From contig JAOANU010000011.1 in the NCBI GenBank assembly GCA_034387635.1, forward strand, positions 714,501 through 778,500: a stretch of 64,000 bases of DNA, written 5' to 3'. This DNA comes from Rhodosporidiobolus odoratus. Lineage: Eukaryota; Basidiomycota; Microbotryomycetes; Sporidiobolales; Sporidiobolaceae. Position 1 is the first letter of the stretch. Every line of letters begins with the position of its first letter. The position numbers were made by a program, and so were the translations under genes. The notes beneath the pieces were generated by a model. That model saw nothing but the letters and a program-made list of their open reading frames with translations, made no database searches and was not told the DNA's origin. Below are positions 45,355-56,200 of this stretch, one piece after another.

Positions 45355-48310
45355 CTAGCTACACATCTCCTGCGCAATCGATCCGAACCTCGACTCGAGC
45401 AACTCGAGCAACTGAGCCAACGACGAGGGCGCGCCAACTCCTGGCGCACCTGGCGATGAGGGGTCAGGTTGAGGGAGGGTGATTTCTGGGTGGTCGAGGA
45501 GGAGGACGAGCGAGGCGGCAGATTTGGCTGCATGTAAGATAGACGACGTCAGCTCCGAGCGCGGTCCCTCGGCACGCAGGAGTAACGGAAGAGAGCGGAG
45601 AAGAAAACGTACGGCCCAAGGGCGTCCGACTGTGCTGCATAGTCTCAATGATAGCCTGCACGCTGCCTCTGAGCTTGACGACCTCCTCCAGGTCCTGCGG
45701 AGTCCCGCTTGCCTTCCTGAGTGCAATTTCGCGCAACAAGGCCCGACCACAGACGACGCTCGTAAAGGCGAGGAAAGGAGGGATATGGCGAGGGTGGAAG
45801 GAGGCGTCTGATGGACACGAGCAGGGAATTCGTCAGTGGCAATCGACAAGGTAGAGCATAGATCGAAGCCTACTATTCAGCACCTGCGTATTGCGCAGCA
45901 TGAGGTTCGCCGCCTCGAGGCATTTCGCCCTGCTGGGGCAGTCTGCTTCGCCCGTTGTAAAACGCTCATGTAGGAGGATGACGCAGGCACCCGCAAGAGC
46001 GGGCAGTAAAAACGCTTGCGGTTCCAGGAGGGTGACGAGCTGATTTGGCGCGCCTCGACGGAAGGCTTCGAGGGCGGCATCGAGTTTTTGGAAGACGGGC
46101 CTGTGAAGGAGGGTCGACGCTTAGACAAGATGGCAGCGTCAGGACAGAGGCGATGTCACTTACGATGCGCGTATCTTTGGAAAGTCTGAGTGCCGGAGTG
46201 AACCCTTGTCAGGCGTGGCACTAGCGAGGGCGGTCGTCCCTGCGCAGTACGGTAGATTCATGAGCATCTATGGGTTCGGAATTGAGGGAGAGCGAGCGCA
46301 CGATGGACAAACGTGACTACCCGACCCAGCAAAACCACGGCCTTCAGATTGATCTGCACCAATCGCACAAGGTCGGGTGGGTTCGAGGTGAAGAAGGTGG
46401 CCGAGTGGAGGTAGAGGCTCTCATGTGCGATTGGGTTTGCCTGTGCAGAGATAGCGTCAGAACGGGTAGCTTGATGCGGGCATCAGATGGGCACATACGG
46501 TATAAGGCGCGGCTGAAGGGAGCAGGGTAGTCACATCTCGCTCGTCCATGCAGCAAGGCCATCCCGTCGCTGCTCCAGCGATGATCTCGACAGTATAGGC
46601 GAACCACCACGTCGTAGCTCGCTCATGCAGTTCCTCGTGATCTGTCGTCGGAGGGAGGTGTGTTCGTATGGACATGAGCGACGAAAGGGGCAGATCGGGT
46701 GTAGATGGGCTCATATGGTTGATGCCTAGGGCGACGCAGATCCGGACGGCAGAGCAGGTTTCCAAGTAGGAGCGGGCGAAGCTGAAGACAGAAGCAGATT
46801 ACTACTCGAAGGACGATGAGAGGTGGGCCTGAAAGGGTGCTTACCGAGCGTGAGCGAGGTTGTTGGCGGCGAATAAGACCGCAGCCTGAGCGACTTGCAG
46901 CAAGTTCTTCTCCCGCCTAAAGCCTAAAGGGATGAGGTACTGTACTCAATGAATGCGCACGACGGATCAGTCACCATGAGCACTGAGAACATGGGGGGGA
47001 AGAAACGAACGTCGCCTTGATCCGCATGGTACAGCGTCGGGCTCGTTCCCTCCGGCCAGTACCTCTCCTCTCCCTCGAAAGCCGCCTCCTCGCCTATGAG
47101 GTCTGCAGCAGTGGTAATCATGGCATGCAGCAAGCATTGCGCAGGGAAGTCTGGATCGCCAGGCGGCAAGTCGAACCGCTGCATGAACCGCTTGCGGTTG
47201 ATCAGGTCCACAGCTTCGTGAGGATAGTCGAAGAAGACGTTGACGAGTCGGCTCAGAGTGGGCCAGGAGGGAAGGCGAGCGGCACCGACGAGGGTCGGGG
47301 TTGAGAAGGACGGCTGGGGGGGAGGGGGAGGATAGAGCGGCGCGGCGGGAATCGGTGGAGGCATCTGAAAGGTGGGAGCCGGTGAAGGTGAAGGAAAGCT
47401 GTTTCTCTGTTGAGCTTGGGGGTAAGGGAAGGGAGCGGAGGAGGACGCGAATGGCGGAGGAAAAGCAGAAGCTGCGTATTGATGTTGAGCGGCTGCGGCC
47501 AGCGTGTTGAAGCTACTGGTACCGGGAAGCCCGGGAGGCTGGTACACATGCTCTGCTGTGTATGCGAAGGGTTGTGCAGGTTGGTGGTGCGTAGGCGGCC
47601 CCGGCGTGGGAGAGGCAGGTGAAAAGGCCATGACAGACGAAGACGATGAACCCGGCCGGTCTACGTTGGTGAGTTCGACAATTCGCCGCTCGAGGGATGC
47701 TGCAGATACTAGAGTAAGGGAATGCGCGGGAGGATGCGAAAAGGCCAAGGGGAACACACCAATCTTTGCCTCGAGTGAAGCGACTTTTCCTCCCCCGACC
47801 GGCTTCCGCCTCTCTTTGTCTGTGTCGAAGTCGCACCGGGCGATGGCCGACTCCCTGAAGGCGCAATGAGCGTCAGCTTGGTATTGGAGAATGGCCGAGG
47901 AAGGGAAGGGCAGCGCACTGTCCTGCTCTGGAAGCTGCGGCCTCGCAGGGCGTACACACCGGCTGCCGCCCGTCGCCTGCATTTTGTGATCAGCCATGCG
48001 GACCGGCTGAGAAGTGGGGACGTGGCTTACACCTGTCGAGTGATCGAGGATCAGCGCTACCTCACGGTGTTTGAAAGTGGGGAGAAGGAGGAACGTACTT
48101 GACTTTACGCCTCCGACACTGCCTACATGCCTGTACGGAGAGGGGACATCAGGCTGTGGCCGGGTTCTGATAATCTGAGGAACGCACTCGTCCACGGCCT
48201 AGAGAGGGCGGTTGTGGTTGTTTCGAAGATTGAACAGCTTGAGATTCAGGAAATGGTAGAGAGGCAGGGAGCTGGTGTTGAGGGTCGTGAGGCGTGCGAT
48301 CGGATGGCAT
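45355..48310 (-). CDS. Zn2Cys6 fungal-specific transcription factor
   Basis: Binuclear zinc-cluster regulator. Thirteen proposed exons: 48188-48310, 48099-48130, 48031-48032, 47919-47976, 47760-47854, 47011-47699, 46845-46939, 46499-46781, 46302-46440, 46164-46239, 45874-46100, 45613-45807 and 45355-45527 (728 residues, divisible by three). The zinc cluster has Cys 43, 46, 53, 60, 63 and 79 in ACRQCRRRKVKC, PVCTPC and ARCDFD; the last spacing is long, as in several basidiomycete factors. A short heptad helix (KVASLEAKIASLERRIVEL) follows, then a Pro/Gln-rich linker and the fungal_trans middle-homology region (LPSWPTLSRLVNVFFDYPHE, FARSYLETCSAVRICVALGI, WWFAYTVEIIAG). It is divergent from a short-chain dehydrogenase, a likely target, which is inference. 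Confidence 0.87.
48031..48032 (-). other. Candidate 2-nt micro-exon in the zinc-cluster motif
   Basis: The bases GT on the minus strand lie between two normal-looking introns: 48033-48098 (66 nt, donor GTACGT, acceptor GACAG, branch-like CTGAT) and 47977-48030 (54 nt, donor GTAAGC, acceptor TGCAG, branch-like CTGAT). The two bases complete a Lys codon from exon 2 and open the third zinc-ligand Cys codon with exon 4. No other use of visible canonical sites keeps both the cysteine pattern and the downstream frame. Confidence 0.65.
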
Positions 48311-48625
48311 TCTGGAGGGTCCAGCTCAGTCTGGGCGGCAGTAGCGAGTTGAGAAGTAAGTGCAGCCTGAGGAAGCGAAAAAGTCCGACGAGCAGCCCGC
48401 CTCCAGCAAGCCCGGCCGGGAACCCATCACTCCAGATATTACTGCAGTCTCAGACCCTATCAGGCTGTACTAAGAGGACTCAGAAACTGCTAACAAACAA
48501 CTGGTAGCTTGTCTTTGAAATTCCTGCACAATTCCTTCTCGCCTCCACTTTCATCATTCCTACTTTCTCTTCCTTCTTCACTAGACCTGCACCTTCTCCC
48601 GCTTCCTTCATTCAACATAGACATA
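48311..48625. promoter_or_regulatory. Divergent promoter between the Zn2Cys6 factor and the dehydrogenase
   Basis: 315 bp between divergent starts. The part next to the dehydrogenase is CT-rich (TTCTCTTCC). The left part contains CCGG and CGG words (GCCCGGCCGGG near 48411) of the sort zinc-cluster factors can bind; whether this factor binds there is unknown. Confidence 0.45.
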
Positions 48626-49867
48626 ATGGCCAACCCACACGCCGCTCTCAAGCCTGGAAACACTGCCGTGGTCACTGGCGCCGCCGCCGGTGGAATTGGC
48701 TTCGCCGTCGCACAACTCCTCCTGCAACGCTTCTCGATGCACGTCGTTCTAGCCGACATCTCCAGAACAGGTCTTGAAGCCGCTTCAGACGCCCTCGTCA
48801 AAGCCGGAGTGAAAGAGGAGGATTTCGCGGTCAGGGTCACGGATGTCACCAAGTCGGACGATGTGGAGCAGCTCGCGAACGAGGTGTACGAGGCCAAGGG
48901 GAAGGTTGACTTCGTTTTACTGAACGCTGGGGTGCAGATGCCGTCGAAGAGCTATGGGGGAGAACTGGCCGCTTGGAACAAGACCCTCGAAGTCAACTTG
49001 GGAGGGGTGGTCAATGGCCAGCAAGCGTTCGTCGAGAGAATGGTGGCTCAGGTGCGCGACCCCCCAAGCGTTCGAAATCTTAACTCACCGCTGACTAGCT
49101 TCTGGGGAGGCGTAGGGTTCTCCAGCAGCTGTCGTAGTGACCGGAAGCAAACAAGGCATCACCAACCCTCCCGGAAACCCGGCTTACAATGCCTCGAAAG
49201 CCGCGGTCAAGAGCCTGACTGAGGGCTTGGCGCACGCTCTCCTCGACACGCAAGTCTCCGCTCACTTGCTGGTTCCCGGCTGGACTTGGTGCGTGTTTCC
49301 CCCGATTCTTCTCAACGTTGCTTCTGGGAATTTCCCTTGATGAGTGCTGTGCTGACTCGTTCGGCTGCGCTGGTTTTTGCTCCAGGACCAAGCTTGCTGG
49401 TGGAGGTCCAGACCCGGACAGCAAAGAAAAGCCAAGTGGCCCTTGGACCGCCGCACAGGTTGCCGAGGAGTTGCTGGCGAGACTCGACGAGTTCTACATC
49501 ATCTGCGATGACAGTGCGTACCTCTCCTGTTCTCTCGATGAGTGCCCAGCTGATAAGCGCATGCATACCACTGTGTGAATCTGCCCGGTGTCTACCGCCC
49601 ATCACCCTTGACCGTCTGACCGACTCGTTCCTCCTGGCTCATCCGCCTCGTCCCTCCACAATTTCCCACGCTACGATACGAGCTCGTTCATCGCTCCTCG
49701 CTTTCACCCCTAAAGACGACGTCACCTTCCCGCTCGACTGCGCCCGGATGCGATACAACCTCGACGACATCCTCCTCCAGCGCCCGGCATTGTCTCGTTG
49801 GAACCCAGCTTATGCGGAGCAGTATAAGCAGTATGTCGAGCAGCAACTCGGCGGGGAGAAGAAGTAA
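48626..49867 (+). CDS. Short-chain dehydrogenase/reductase
   Basis: NAD(P)-dependent Rossmann oxidoreductase. Exons 48626-49051, 49116-49288, 49386-49513 and 49716-49867 give 292 residues. The cofactor loop is TGAAAGGIG near residue 18-26, NAG appears as LLNAGVQ, the catalytic Ser lies in VVVTGSKQG, and YNASK is the Tyr-Lys active site. The segment HLLVPGWTWTKLAGG and the tail RPALSRWNPAY are common to a fungal subgroup of SDRs of unassigned substrate. The Asp in VLADIS after beta-2 suggests NAD rather than NADP preference. The last intron (202 nt) is long and its AAG acceptor is weak, so residues around 243 are less certain. The gene points away from the zinc-cluster factor and towards the alpha/beta hydrolase. 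Confidence 0.9.
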
Positions 49868-50003
49868 GAACTTCAGGAGAAGAAGTGGGCCCGGGGGAGC
49901 GCAACTGAGGAAAGCGGTACATAGTAGGATGGCAGGTTGTTGCAACACTATCGGTTTCAGGTGCGCAGCTTGGTCATCGCGTCGCTATTGCACCAGGGCA
50001 AGG

Positions 50004-51097
50004 CTACGGAAGGAAGTCGGATAGAAGTGAGAGAACTACCTCCGGGATCTCAACGGCGGGTTGATGCCCTGCATCTACGGCAACAAGCTTGACGCTGTCG
50101 GCACTAGTGAGGCAAGCTGCGAGTCACAGCCTCCTTCAGTAAGGCTCTGTCTTCGGGGGTGAAGCTGTGCCGGGAGAAGGACTGGATGGCCTTCTCAACC
50201 CAGCCGCAGGGAGCGGAAGATGAACGAACCGGCGACCCTTTCCGCCGCCTCGACACTACTGATCTTGTCCTCATTCCCCGCAATTACAAGGACCCTTGCT
50301 TCGATCCTGTCCCACTCGGGCGAGGGCGTTCGAGCGAGCATTTCGCACGTTTTGGCATAGCCTGAAGGGGAGGATTCTTGCATGACTGTGCGGATTAGGG
50401 TGCGAGCGAGCAGAGAGGCATTCGGCCCGGTGTTCTTACTAGCTGTATCAGCACCAATGAGGAAGGGGCATACTGGTGGCGTCAGCTCTGAGCTGCAGAT
50501 GAAAAAGTGGACGTTTCTTCTGCTCTGCGTTTGAGCTTTGAGGCAAAGCGTACCGGTAAAGTCCGCCATATTCATCGCTGTCTTCTCCCTCGACATACGT
50601 GCCAGATCCAGCGTCGCGTGAACGGCTGCAGGATCTCCTGCTCTCGCAGGACTTGGGCAAGAAAGGATGAGGTTTGATCCCAACTCCGGGTACTTGGCTG
50701 CAAAGTGTAGGGCGACCTGCCGGCGATCGCTGCTGCGTCAGCCGAGGACGTAACTGTCGGAAGGGGCAGGAGTGCGGACCAGTGACCCCATCGAGTGTCC
50801 AAACACAATCGCCTTTTCTCCCCCCTTCCCAGCCCACTCCAATACTCCCTTTACATCCTCCACAAACCCCTCCATTCCCAGCTTTCCTTCCCCCTCCTCC
50901 GTCTCAACGGCTAAAGGACTCTTCCCCGACCCTTCAAAGTCGAACCTTATCACGGTATACTTTTCTCCCAAGGCGTCGGCGAGGGGGAAGAGGTTGGTGG
51001 AGCCGCCTAAGCCATGTAAAGCTAGGAAAGGGGGCCCGTTACCGGTCGTCTCGACGAAGAGGGGTCGACCGTTGATGGGGACGAGGGCGGAAGGCAT
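50004..51097 (-). CDS. Alpha/beta hydrolase
   Basis: Four exons (50780-51097, 50554-50716, 50230-50442, 50004-50116) give 268 residues, a normal length. The oxyanion loop is HGLGGS, the nucleophile elbow GHSMGS, the acid is probably Asp in VIAGNEDKI, and the catalytic His is in VDAGHQPAVEIPE. This fits the family containing enol-lactone hydrolases, haloperoxidase-like enzymes and carboxylesterases; substrate is unknown. Intron 3 was placed by phase, because only donor GTTCGT with acceptor CGCAG before CTTGCC joins the GHQ exon in frame. Convergent with the dehydrogenase, with 136 bp between stops. An in-frame ATG at 51112 would add five residues. Confidence 0.88.
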
Positions 51098-51709
51098 GTC
51101 TGCAGGTTGCAAGGCCGGAGATGAGGAAGAGCGGGTGAAGCGGAAAAAGATCAGGGTCGAGGGACGTGGTGGAGGACGTTGTCAGGGTACAGAAGGACCT
51201 GCGTGCGACGCGAACCTGCTCGTCGATTCAAGAAGAGACTGGCAGGCGGGAAGCGGAACGAAAGTCGCGCCGATAGGAAACTCGTCCGTTCTTCGGATCG
51301 GAAAAAAGCCGCGATCGACCCAACGACGACGACGGGAAGCAGAAGGCTGCGAAAATGTCCATGCGTTACTAAAACGATCAAGACGACGAGCTGCCGTACG
51401 GACGGAAGGAATATGAGAGAAGAAGGGTAAAGGGAGAGGAGGGAGGTGAAAAGCAAGCCAAGCAAGCGACTACTGCTAGACGACGAACGAGGATAGGGTC
51501 AAGGAAAGGCGGATATGCTAGCTGTAACGAGGAGAAGTAAAGAAGCAAGAAGACGAAGAGGCAAGGAAGAAAGAAAGGGCAGCGAGAGGAAGAAAGTGTC
51601 TATACAGAAGAAGAAGAATGAACGATGCCGCACGAAAATAGACTAGGCCGGAGCCGGAAACCGATACGATACCCAACCCAACCCAACCATCCCATTCCTC
51701 CCGCCTCTC
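51098..51709. other. No supported gene; AG-rich interval
   Basis: Purine-rich on the plus strand (GAAGAAG, AGGAAG runs), the mirror of a CT-rich 3' UTR of the minus-strand SMI1 gene. It also contains the promoter of the alpha/beta hydrolase. A short CCCAA repeat (CCCAACCCAACCCAACC) occurs near 51671-51687. Confidence 0.4.
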
Positions 51710-54447
51710 TCAAGACCGATAAGGCTCATCTGCAGGACTAGCCCTCCCATCTCTCCCGATCTCGATCGCCATCCCCAACCTCATAGCCCCCAATTCGCCC
51801 TCGCCGCCTTCCACGATAACCTGCACACTATCCTGAGGACTCTCCGGCGGGCTAGATGAGACGAGCGCGGTCGTACTCTGACTTCCTCCTCCTCCGCTAC
51901 CGATGCGGGGGGAGGTCGAGAGCGAGAGAGGGTGTTCTTCGGTTGCCTCTTCGGTCGGTTCGCGCGAATGGACCGGGATGGACGAGTGCGCAGGCGATTC
52001 CATCGGGATAGGGATGGTCGAGTTCGAAGGTGAGGGGAAGCCGTGACCCTCGGTGAAGGAGGACGACCTCGAAGTGGGCAGTAGTTCTTCCCTCGTCGGA
52101 GTCGGGGACGATCCGAAACTGAGGCGGCTCATCAACCCACTTGGGGAAGTGGACGATCGGTCCGCTGCGGCGCCATCATTGAGGAGCCACGTCGCAGTCG
52201 GGATCGGTACCGCTGGTCTGCCGCCATACCCTGCCGTTTGCGCTCCGCTTCCTCCCTGGATCGCATCAGAGAAGTCGAGTTCCGAGAAGGTAGGCAGCGC
52301 GAGCGGAGCAGGCGGAGGCGGCGCTCGGCGAGGTTGCCTCGAGCCCTTTCCCCGAGGTGGCTGCTGAAGGAATCCTTGCGGGTCGGAAGAGGTAGACGTC
52401 CGACTGCGCGCAGATTCATGTGACGAGCGCGGGTTCGAGGCTGCGGATCTCGGGCGAGGGAGAGGTGGGTTGTGGAACGCAGCAGTAGGGGAGGGAGGAG
52501 AGAGGACGAGTTCGACGTTGGAGGCATTGGCGGCGGCTTCGTCCGCTTCAGTAGGGGCTAAAGGGTGGGACGGCGGTGACGTCGGAGGAGTCGAGGGAGA
52601 CACGAGCGTAGAAGAGGATGGGACACCGTTCGGAGTCTGGTTCCCGTCCTGCTGCTCGCGAACATGGGAGACCGATGACGCCCTAGCAGTCGACTGTGAC
52701 ATTGGCTCGTCCTGTTCCGCAATTGGCGATACACGTCCATTCGGGACACTGACACTGAGGGGGTTGCGACCATTCGAGCTCGAGCCGTTCGAGGCGGACC
52801 GAGTGCCGACACCAAGAGAACGCCATTTCCGTCGCGACCGCTCGCAGAGCAGGCCGATGATGCCGACCGAATCTTCGATAGAAAGCTGAGCAGCGAGGCG
52901 ACGATAAGATGATCGGAGGACCCTGCGTGGAACAAGCGACAGGAAGTACGAGCATCAGCTCGTATGATCAGGGCCGGAAAGTCGAGAAAGAAAAGGCCCT
53001 ACCAAGTCTGGGCCTCTCTCGCACTCCCTCCCAAACTCGTCGGATCCACCACTTCTTCCCCATAGACCCCCTCCTCAAAGTATCCTCTCTCTCCTAACCC
53101 ATCCCCATCCGTCCACGCGGCCCCTCTCCCCACTCCCTCTTCGTGACCACTCTCACTCGCCTCCCTCCCCCTCAAACCTCCATTCTCTTCGTCGCTCAGG
53201 GCATCCGCCGCTCCCGTTCTTGAGCTCCACCCGTCAGATCCCGGTCGCTCTCCCAGTCGGGCAAATTCACCACGCTCAACGTCCTCCACGAACGCGGCGA
53301 GGAACCTGGCCCATCCCCCAGGCCCATCCCCGGGGAACAAGACCACCTTTTCATCAATCTCCCTACCGAACGCAATGACCTGACCCGGTTGACCGTACGC
53401 TCCTGCGGGTCCAATCGCACCCGGCGTGGAAGGAGAAGAAGAAGGAGAAGAAGAGGGCGGAGGGGGGTCGAGGTCGACTCCGATATAGTTACCGCACCGA
53501 TCGCTGAGGAGAGGTAACCATCCAGGGTGGGAGTACCTAGCCCTGACCCAACCCCTCGGGAAGGCGCTCATCCCCTCCAAATCCTTGTCCTCGTCTCTGC
53601 CCCCCAGTTCGCCATCTCGACTATTCCCTCCCTCCGGTGCATACGGATGCGCCCTGCCTGCAACTTTCCGACTCCCGCCTACCCCGGCCGAAGACACTGA
53701 AGCGGAAAACGCGTCGCCACCCACTCCAGACCCGACCAACCCACCGGCCTGTTCCAATTTTCTCCAAAACTTCCATTCTTCCTCGACCCGCTCAAGGGGG
53801 AGCCACCACAGTCCGTAGAAGAGTCCTGTACTGCCCTTGCCGCCTCCTCCGCCGCCGCCGCTTGCGAGCGAGAGGGAATCTTGACCGTCGTGCACGAGGT
53901 AAGATTCGATGACGGCGGGAGGGAGACGGTAAGGCGCGATGGCAACTTGAAGGGAGAGGAGGGCTTCGTCCCTCGTTCCGTAAGGGGGAGGCGGGGAGAG
54001 CGAGTCGAGCAAGAGGGGGCTTTGTTGATCGAGGAGGGTGTGGAGGCGGGAGAATGTTTGAGAGATGGGCGGGTAGCGACCGGCCGCTGAGCCTGCTCCT
54101 CCCGAAGCTGAGGCCTGGGCGTAGGAGGAAGTAGGGCGAGAAAACGAGGGAAGAGGGGGGTAGGAGGATTCGGGGTCGTAGCCCCGCGAGGCCGAGGGGA
54201 ACGAGGCGGACGAGCCGACAAAGGAGCCATCTGTCGCAGTCGGGGCGGAGAAGCTGGGGCGGGAAGGGGCGAGGTTGGCCGACGAGGTTGAGGGACCTCC
54301 GAGGGCTACGTCATCGTACTCTCCGTCAACGGTCGAGCGGAAGTGAGAGGATGAGGTGGAGTTTGGAGGGTAGGAAGGGGAAGTTGACGATGGGAGGGAT
54401 CTGTTCGAAGATGTCGAGTTTCCAAAGAGGAAAGAGAAGACGGCCAT
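51710..54447 (-). CDS. SMI1: SMI1/KNR4-family cell-wall assembly regulator
   Basis: Fungal SMI1/KNR4 protein, in yeast a hub protein linking the cell-wall integrity MAP kinase pathway to glucan and chitin synthesis. Two exons (53003-54447, 51710-52922) give 885 residues. The N-terminus is MAVFSFLFGNST and Ser-rich; the SMI1 domain runs from about residue 155 (PPPPYGTRDEALLSLQVAI, LPPAVIESYLVHDGQD, LFYGLWWLPLERVEEEWKFW) to GWLPLLSDRCGNYIGVDLDPPP and IAFGREIDEKVVLF. The 400-residue C-terminal part is disordered and Ser/Pro-rich, as in basidiomycete homologues. The single intron (80 bp) sits just after the Trp of REAQTW and keeps phase. Confidence 0.93.
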
Positions 54448-55104
54448 GGTGTGCTGTCAGGCTCTGGTGCAGCAGCTCGCCGTGGTGGACGTGAAAGGAG
54501 AGAAGTTTTAGAACGACGACACGAGTGTTTGCTGCGGAGGGCGAGAACGACGAGGGTCAGCTCACGAGACGACTACTGAGGCCCAGGCTGAGGCTGATCA
54601 GAGGACGTCTAGTTGTCGTATGGCGCGTACGCTGTTGTACCAGAGTGGACGCCGTGTGAGATACACACTGGCTCGAACCCCTCGAGTTGCGCCCCGTCAC
54701 GCGCGTCTAATCTCGTCTGTCAAGACGCCTACCAGAGGGCATGCCATGGGCCAGCACGGTGAGATACAGTCCGCAAGGAATGCATGTCAGCTTACCTGTC
54801 TTGCGGCGATTGGAGATGGGCGAGTCGAGGTTGGTGCGTTGCAATTGAAGAGAGCGACAGTCCGAGATGCTGACTACAATCACGATGAGCCTCCCAGAGT
54901 GTGTTGGACAGGCTGGCGTGTAACCGTGCGAGGCTAGTAGTGAGCTGCTAGCGGGATTGGACTAGCGACGTGAGCCAATCGAGAGGAGAATCCGAAGCCG
55001 AGTTCCGACGAGAACAAGACGTGAACGCGTGAACAGGAACCTTGTTCTCTTCCTATCTCTTTCCCCCTTTCCTTGTGACTCAACGGCACGCTACTCGGCT
55101 CGTC
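54448..55104. other. Promoter and spacer, no supported gene
   Basis: Upstream of SMI1 and downstream of the POP7-like gene, both on the minus strand. One plus-strand frame at 54620-54937 is open but has no domain signal. I see nothing else. Confidence 0.4.
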
Positions 55105-56200
55105 CTACCGCTTCACACCCCTCCTCTTCCTCCCTCTCCCGCTCGTCCCTCCTCTCTCCCTCGCACCTTTATTCCCATTCCCTAAACTACTCGCCAACTG
55201 CCCATTCAACCTCAACTCGATCTCGACCGTCGATTTGGTTCGACTCTGGTACACCATGTCTTCGTCCTGCCGCACAACCCATTCGTTAGAGCCCATCCGT
55301 ACACGCTCTCGCAAGAAAAAAAAAAGGCGAGAAACAGAAAGAGGAAACGAGAGAAACTGGTCAACGCACATCGTCATCCGGCGTAACTTCGTCCTTGACC
55401 ACCTTGCTGCCCGTCCGTACCTCCATTCGAACAATCTCGTCCTGCTGCGCGGGGTTGGTGCCATCTGCTGTTGGCGGGGAGGGTTGTCCGCCTGGGATGG
55501 CATCCCGAATGGCGAGCGCGAGCGACAGGGCCAGGGGAATAGCTGCACCCATGCCGTTGACCGAGAGAGAGGTACATCTGTGCCCAAAGAAGCGGGGCGT
55601 CAGCTTATAAAGAGGAATGGGACTCAGCAGGGTAGCCGTTTTCGTTTCGAAGAACTCGGCGCAACTGCCTCAAAGTCGGCCTCGATTCCTTGTGCGAGGG
55701 GACAGCATGACTGACCCTCTGTCGACAAAGGCCCCTACTCCTTTTTTGAGGTAGCCCGCGAACCCGAGCCCCTGCCTCGTACCACCTTTGGGTCTCTTTA
55801 CCCAGATCTCTTCTCGGTCGGCGGTATCCTTGAGATCCTTTGCCTTTCCTCCAATCTTTTGCCCTGACAGGGTATGACTGGCTCGAGTTCCTCCTGGGTT
55901 GTTTGGACCAGAGGCAGGGCGGGACAGGTTGGGATGACCGGAGGAGAGACGGCGGAGGGTACCGGGGGTGAGGGTGCGTTTCTTAGCTGGCGGTAGAGGA
56001 GGAAGGGCGGGCGCGGCTGTTGACTTTGTGGAGGAGGAGTGAGGTTGAGATTGTGAGTTTGGGAGTTGAGAGAGGAGAGTTGAGGGTTCAGGAAGTGAGG
56101 AAGAGGGAGGAGGGGATAGTTTGGTGCGCTTGGAAGGGCGGGCTGGTTTAGCAGCAGATGTGGAAGACTGTGAGGATGACAGGTGTCGTTTCGAGGCCAT
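55105..56200 (-). CDS. POP7: RNase P/MRP subunit POP7/Rpp20-like, Alba fold
   Basis: Predicted RNA-binding subunit of nuclear RNase P and MRP, partner of Pop6/Rpp25. Three exons (55716-56200, 55370-55577, 55105-55266) give 284 residues, about twice yeast Pop7 because of a Ser/Pro-rich N-terminal extension with KRTK and KKR basic motifs. The Alba core starts at EIWVKRPKGGTRQGLGFAGYLKK, continues CTSLSVNGMGAAIPLALSLALAIRD, EIVRMEVRTGSKVVKDEV and QSRTKSTVEIELRL. A Gly/Arg-rich basic tail ends it (GGTSGRGRKRRGVKR). The Gly-x-Gly-Ala-Ala turn and the final beta hairpin are the family's signature. POP7 versus another Alba protein is decided by layout only. Confidence 0.75.

Noticed and set aside
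51671..51687. CCCAA-type repeat considered as interstitial telomere
   Set aside because: Only three short units, not the expected TTAGGG-type repeat; probably chance.
54600..54720. Possible tRNA on the minus strand, from a GGTTCGAGCC-like B-box word
   Set aside because: No matching A box at the right distance and no cloverleaf stems could be drawn.
54620..54937. Plus-strand frame of 105 codons
   Set aside because: No recognisable features and no conserved-looking motif.
55235..55714. Plus-strand frame of 159 codons overlapping the POP7-like gene
   Set aside because: It is an antisense shadow of a gene with clear Alba-fold sequence on the other strand.
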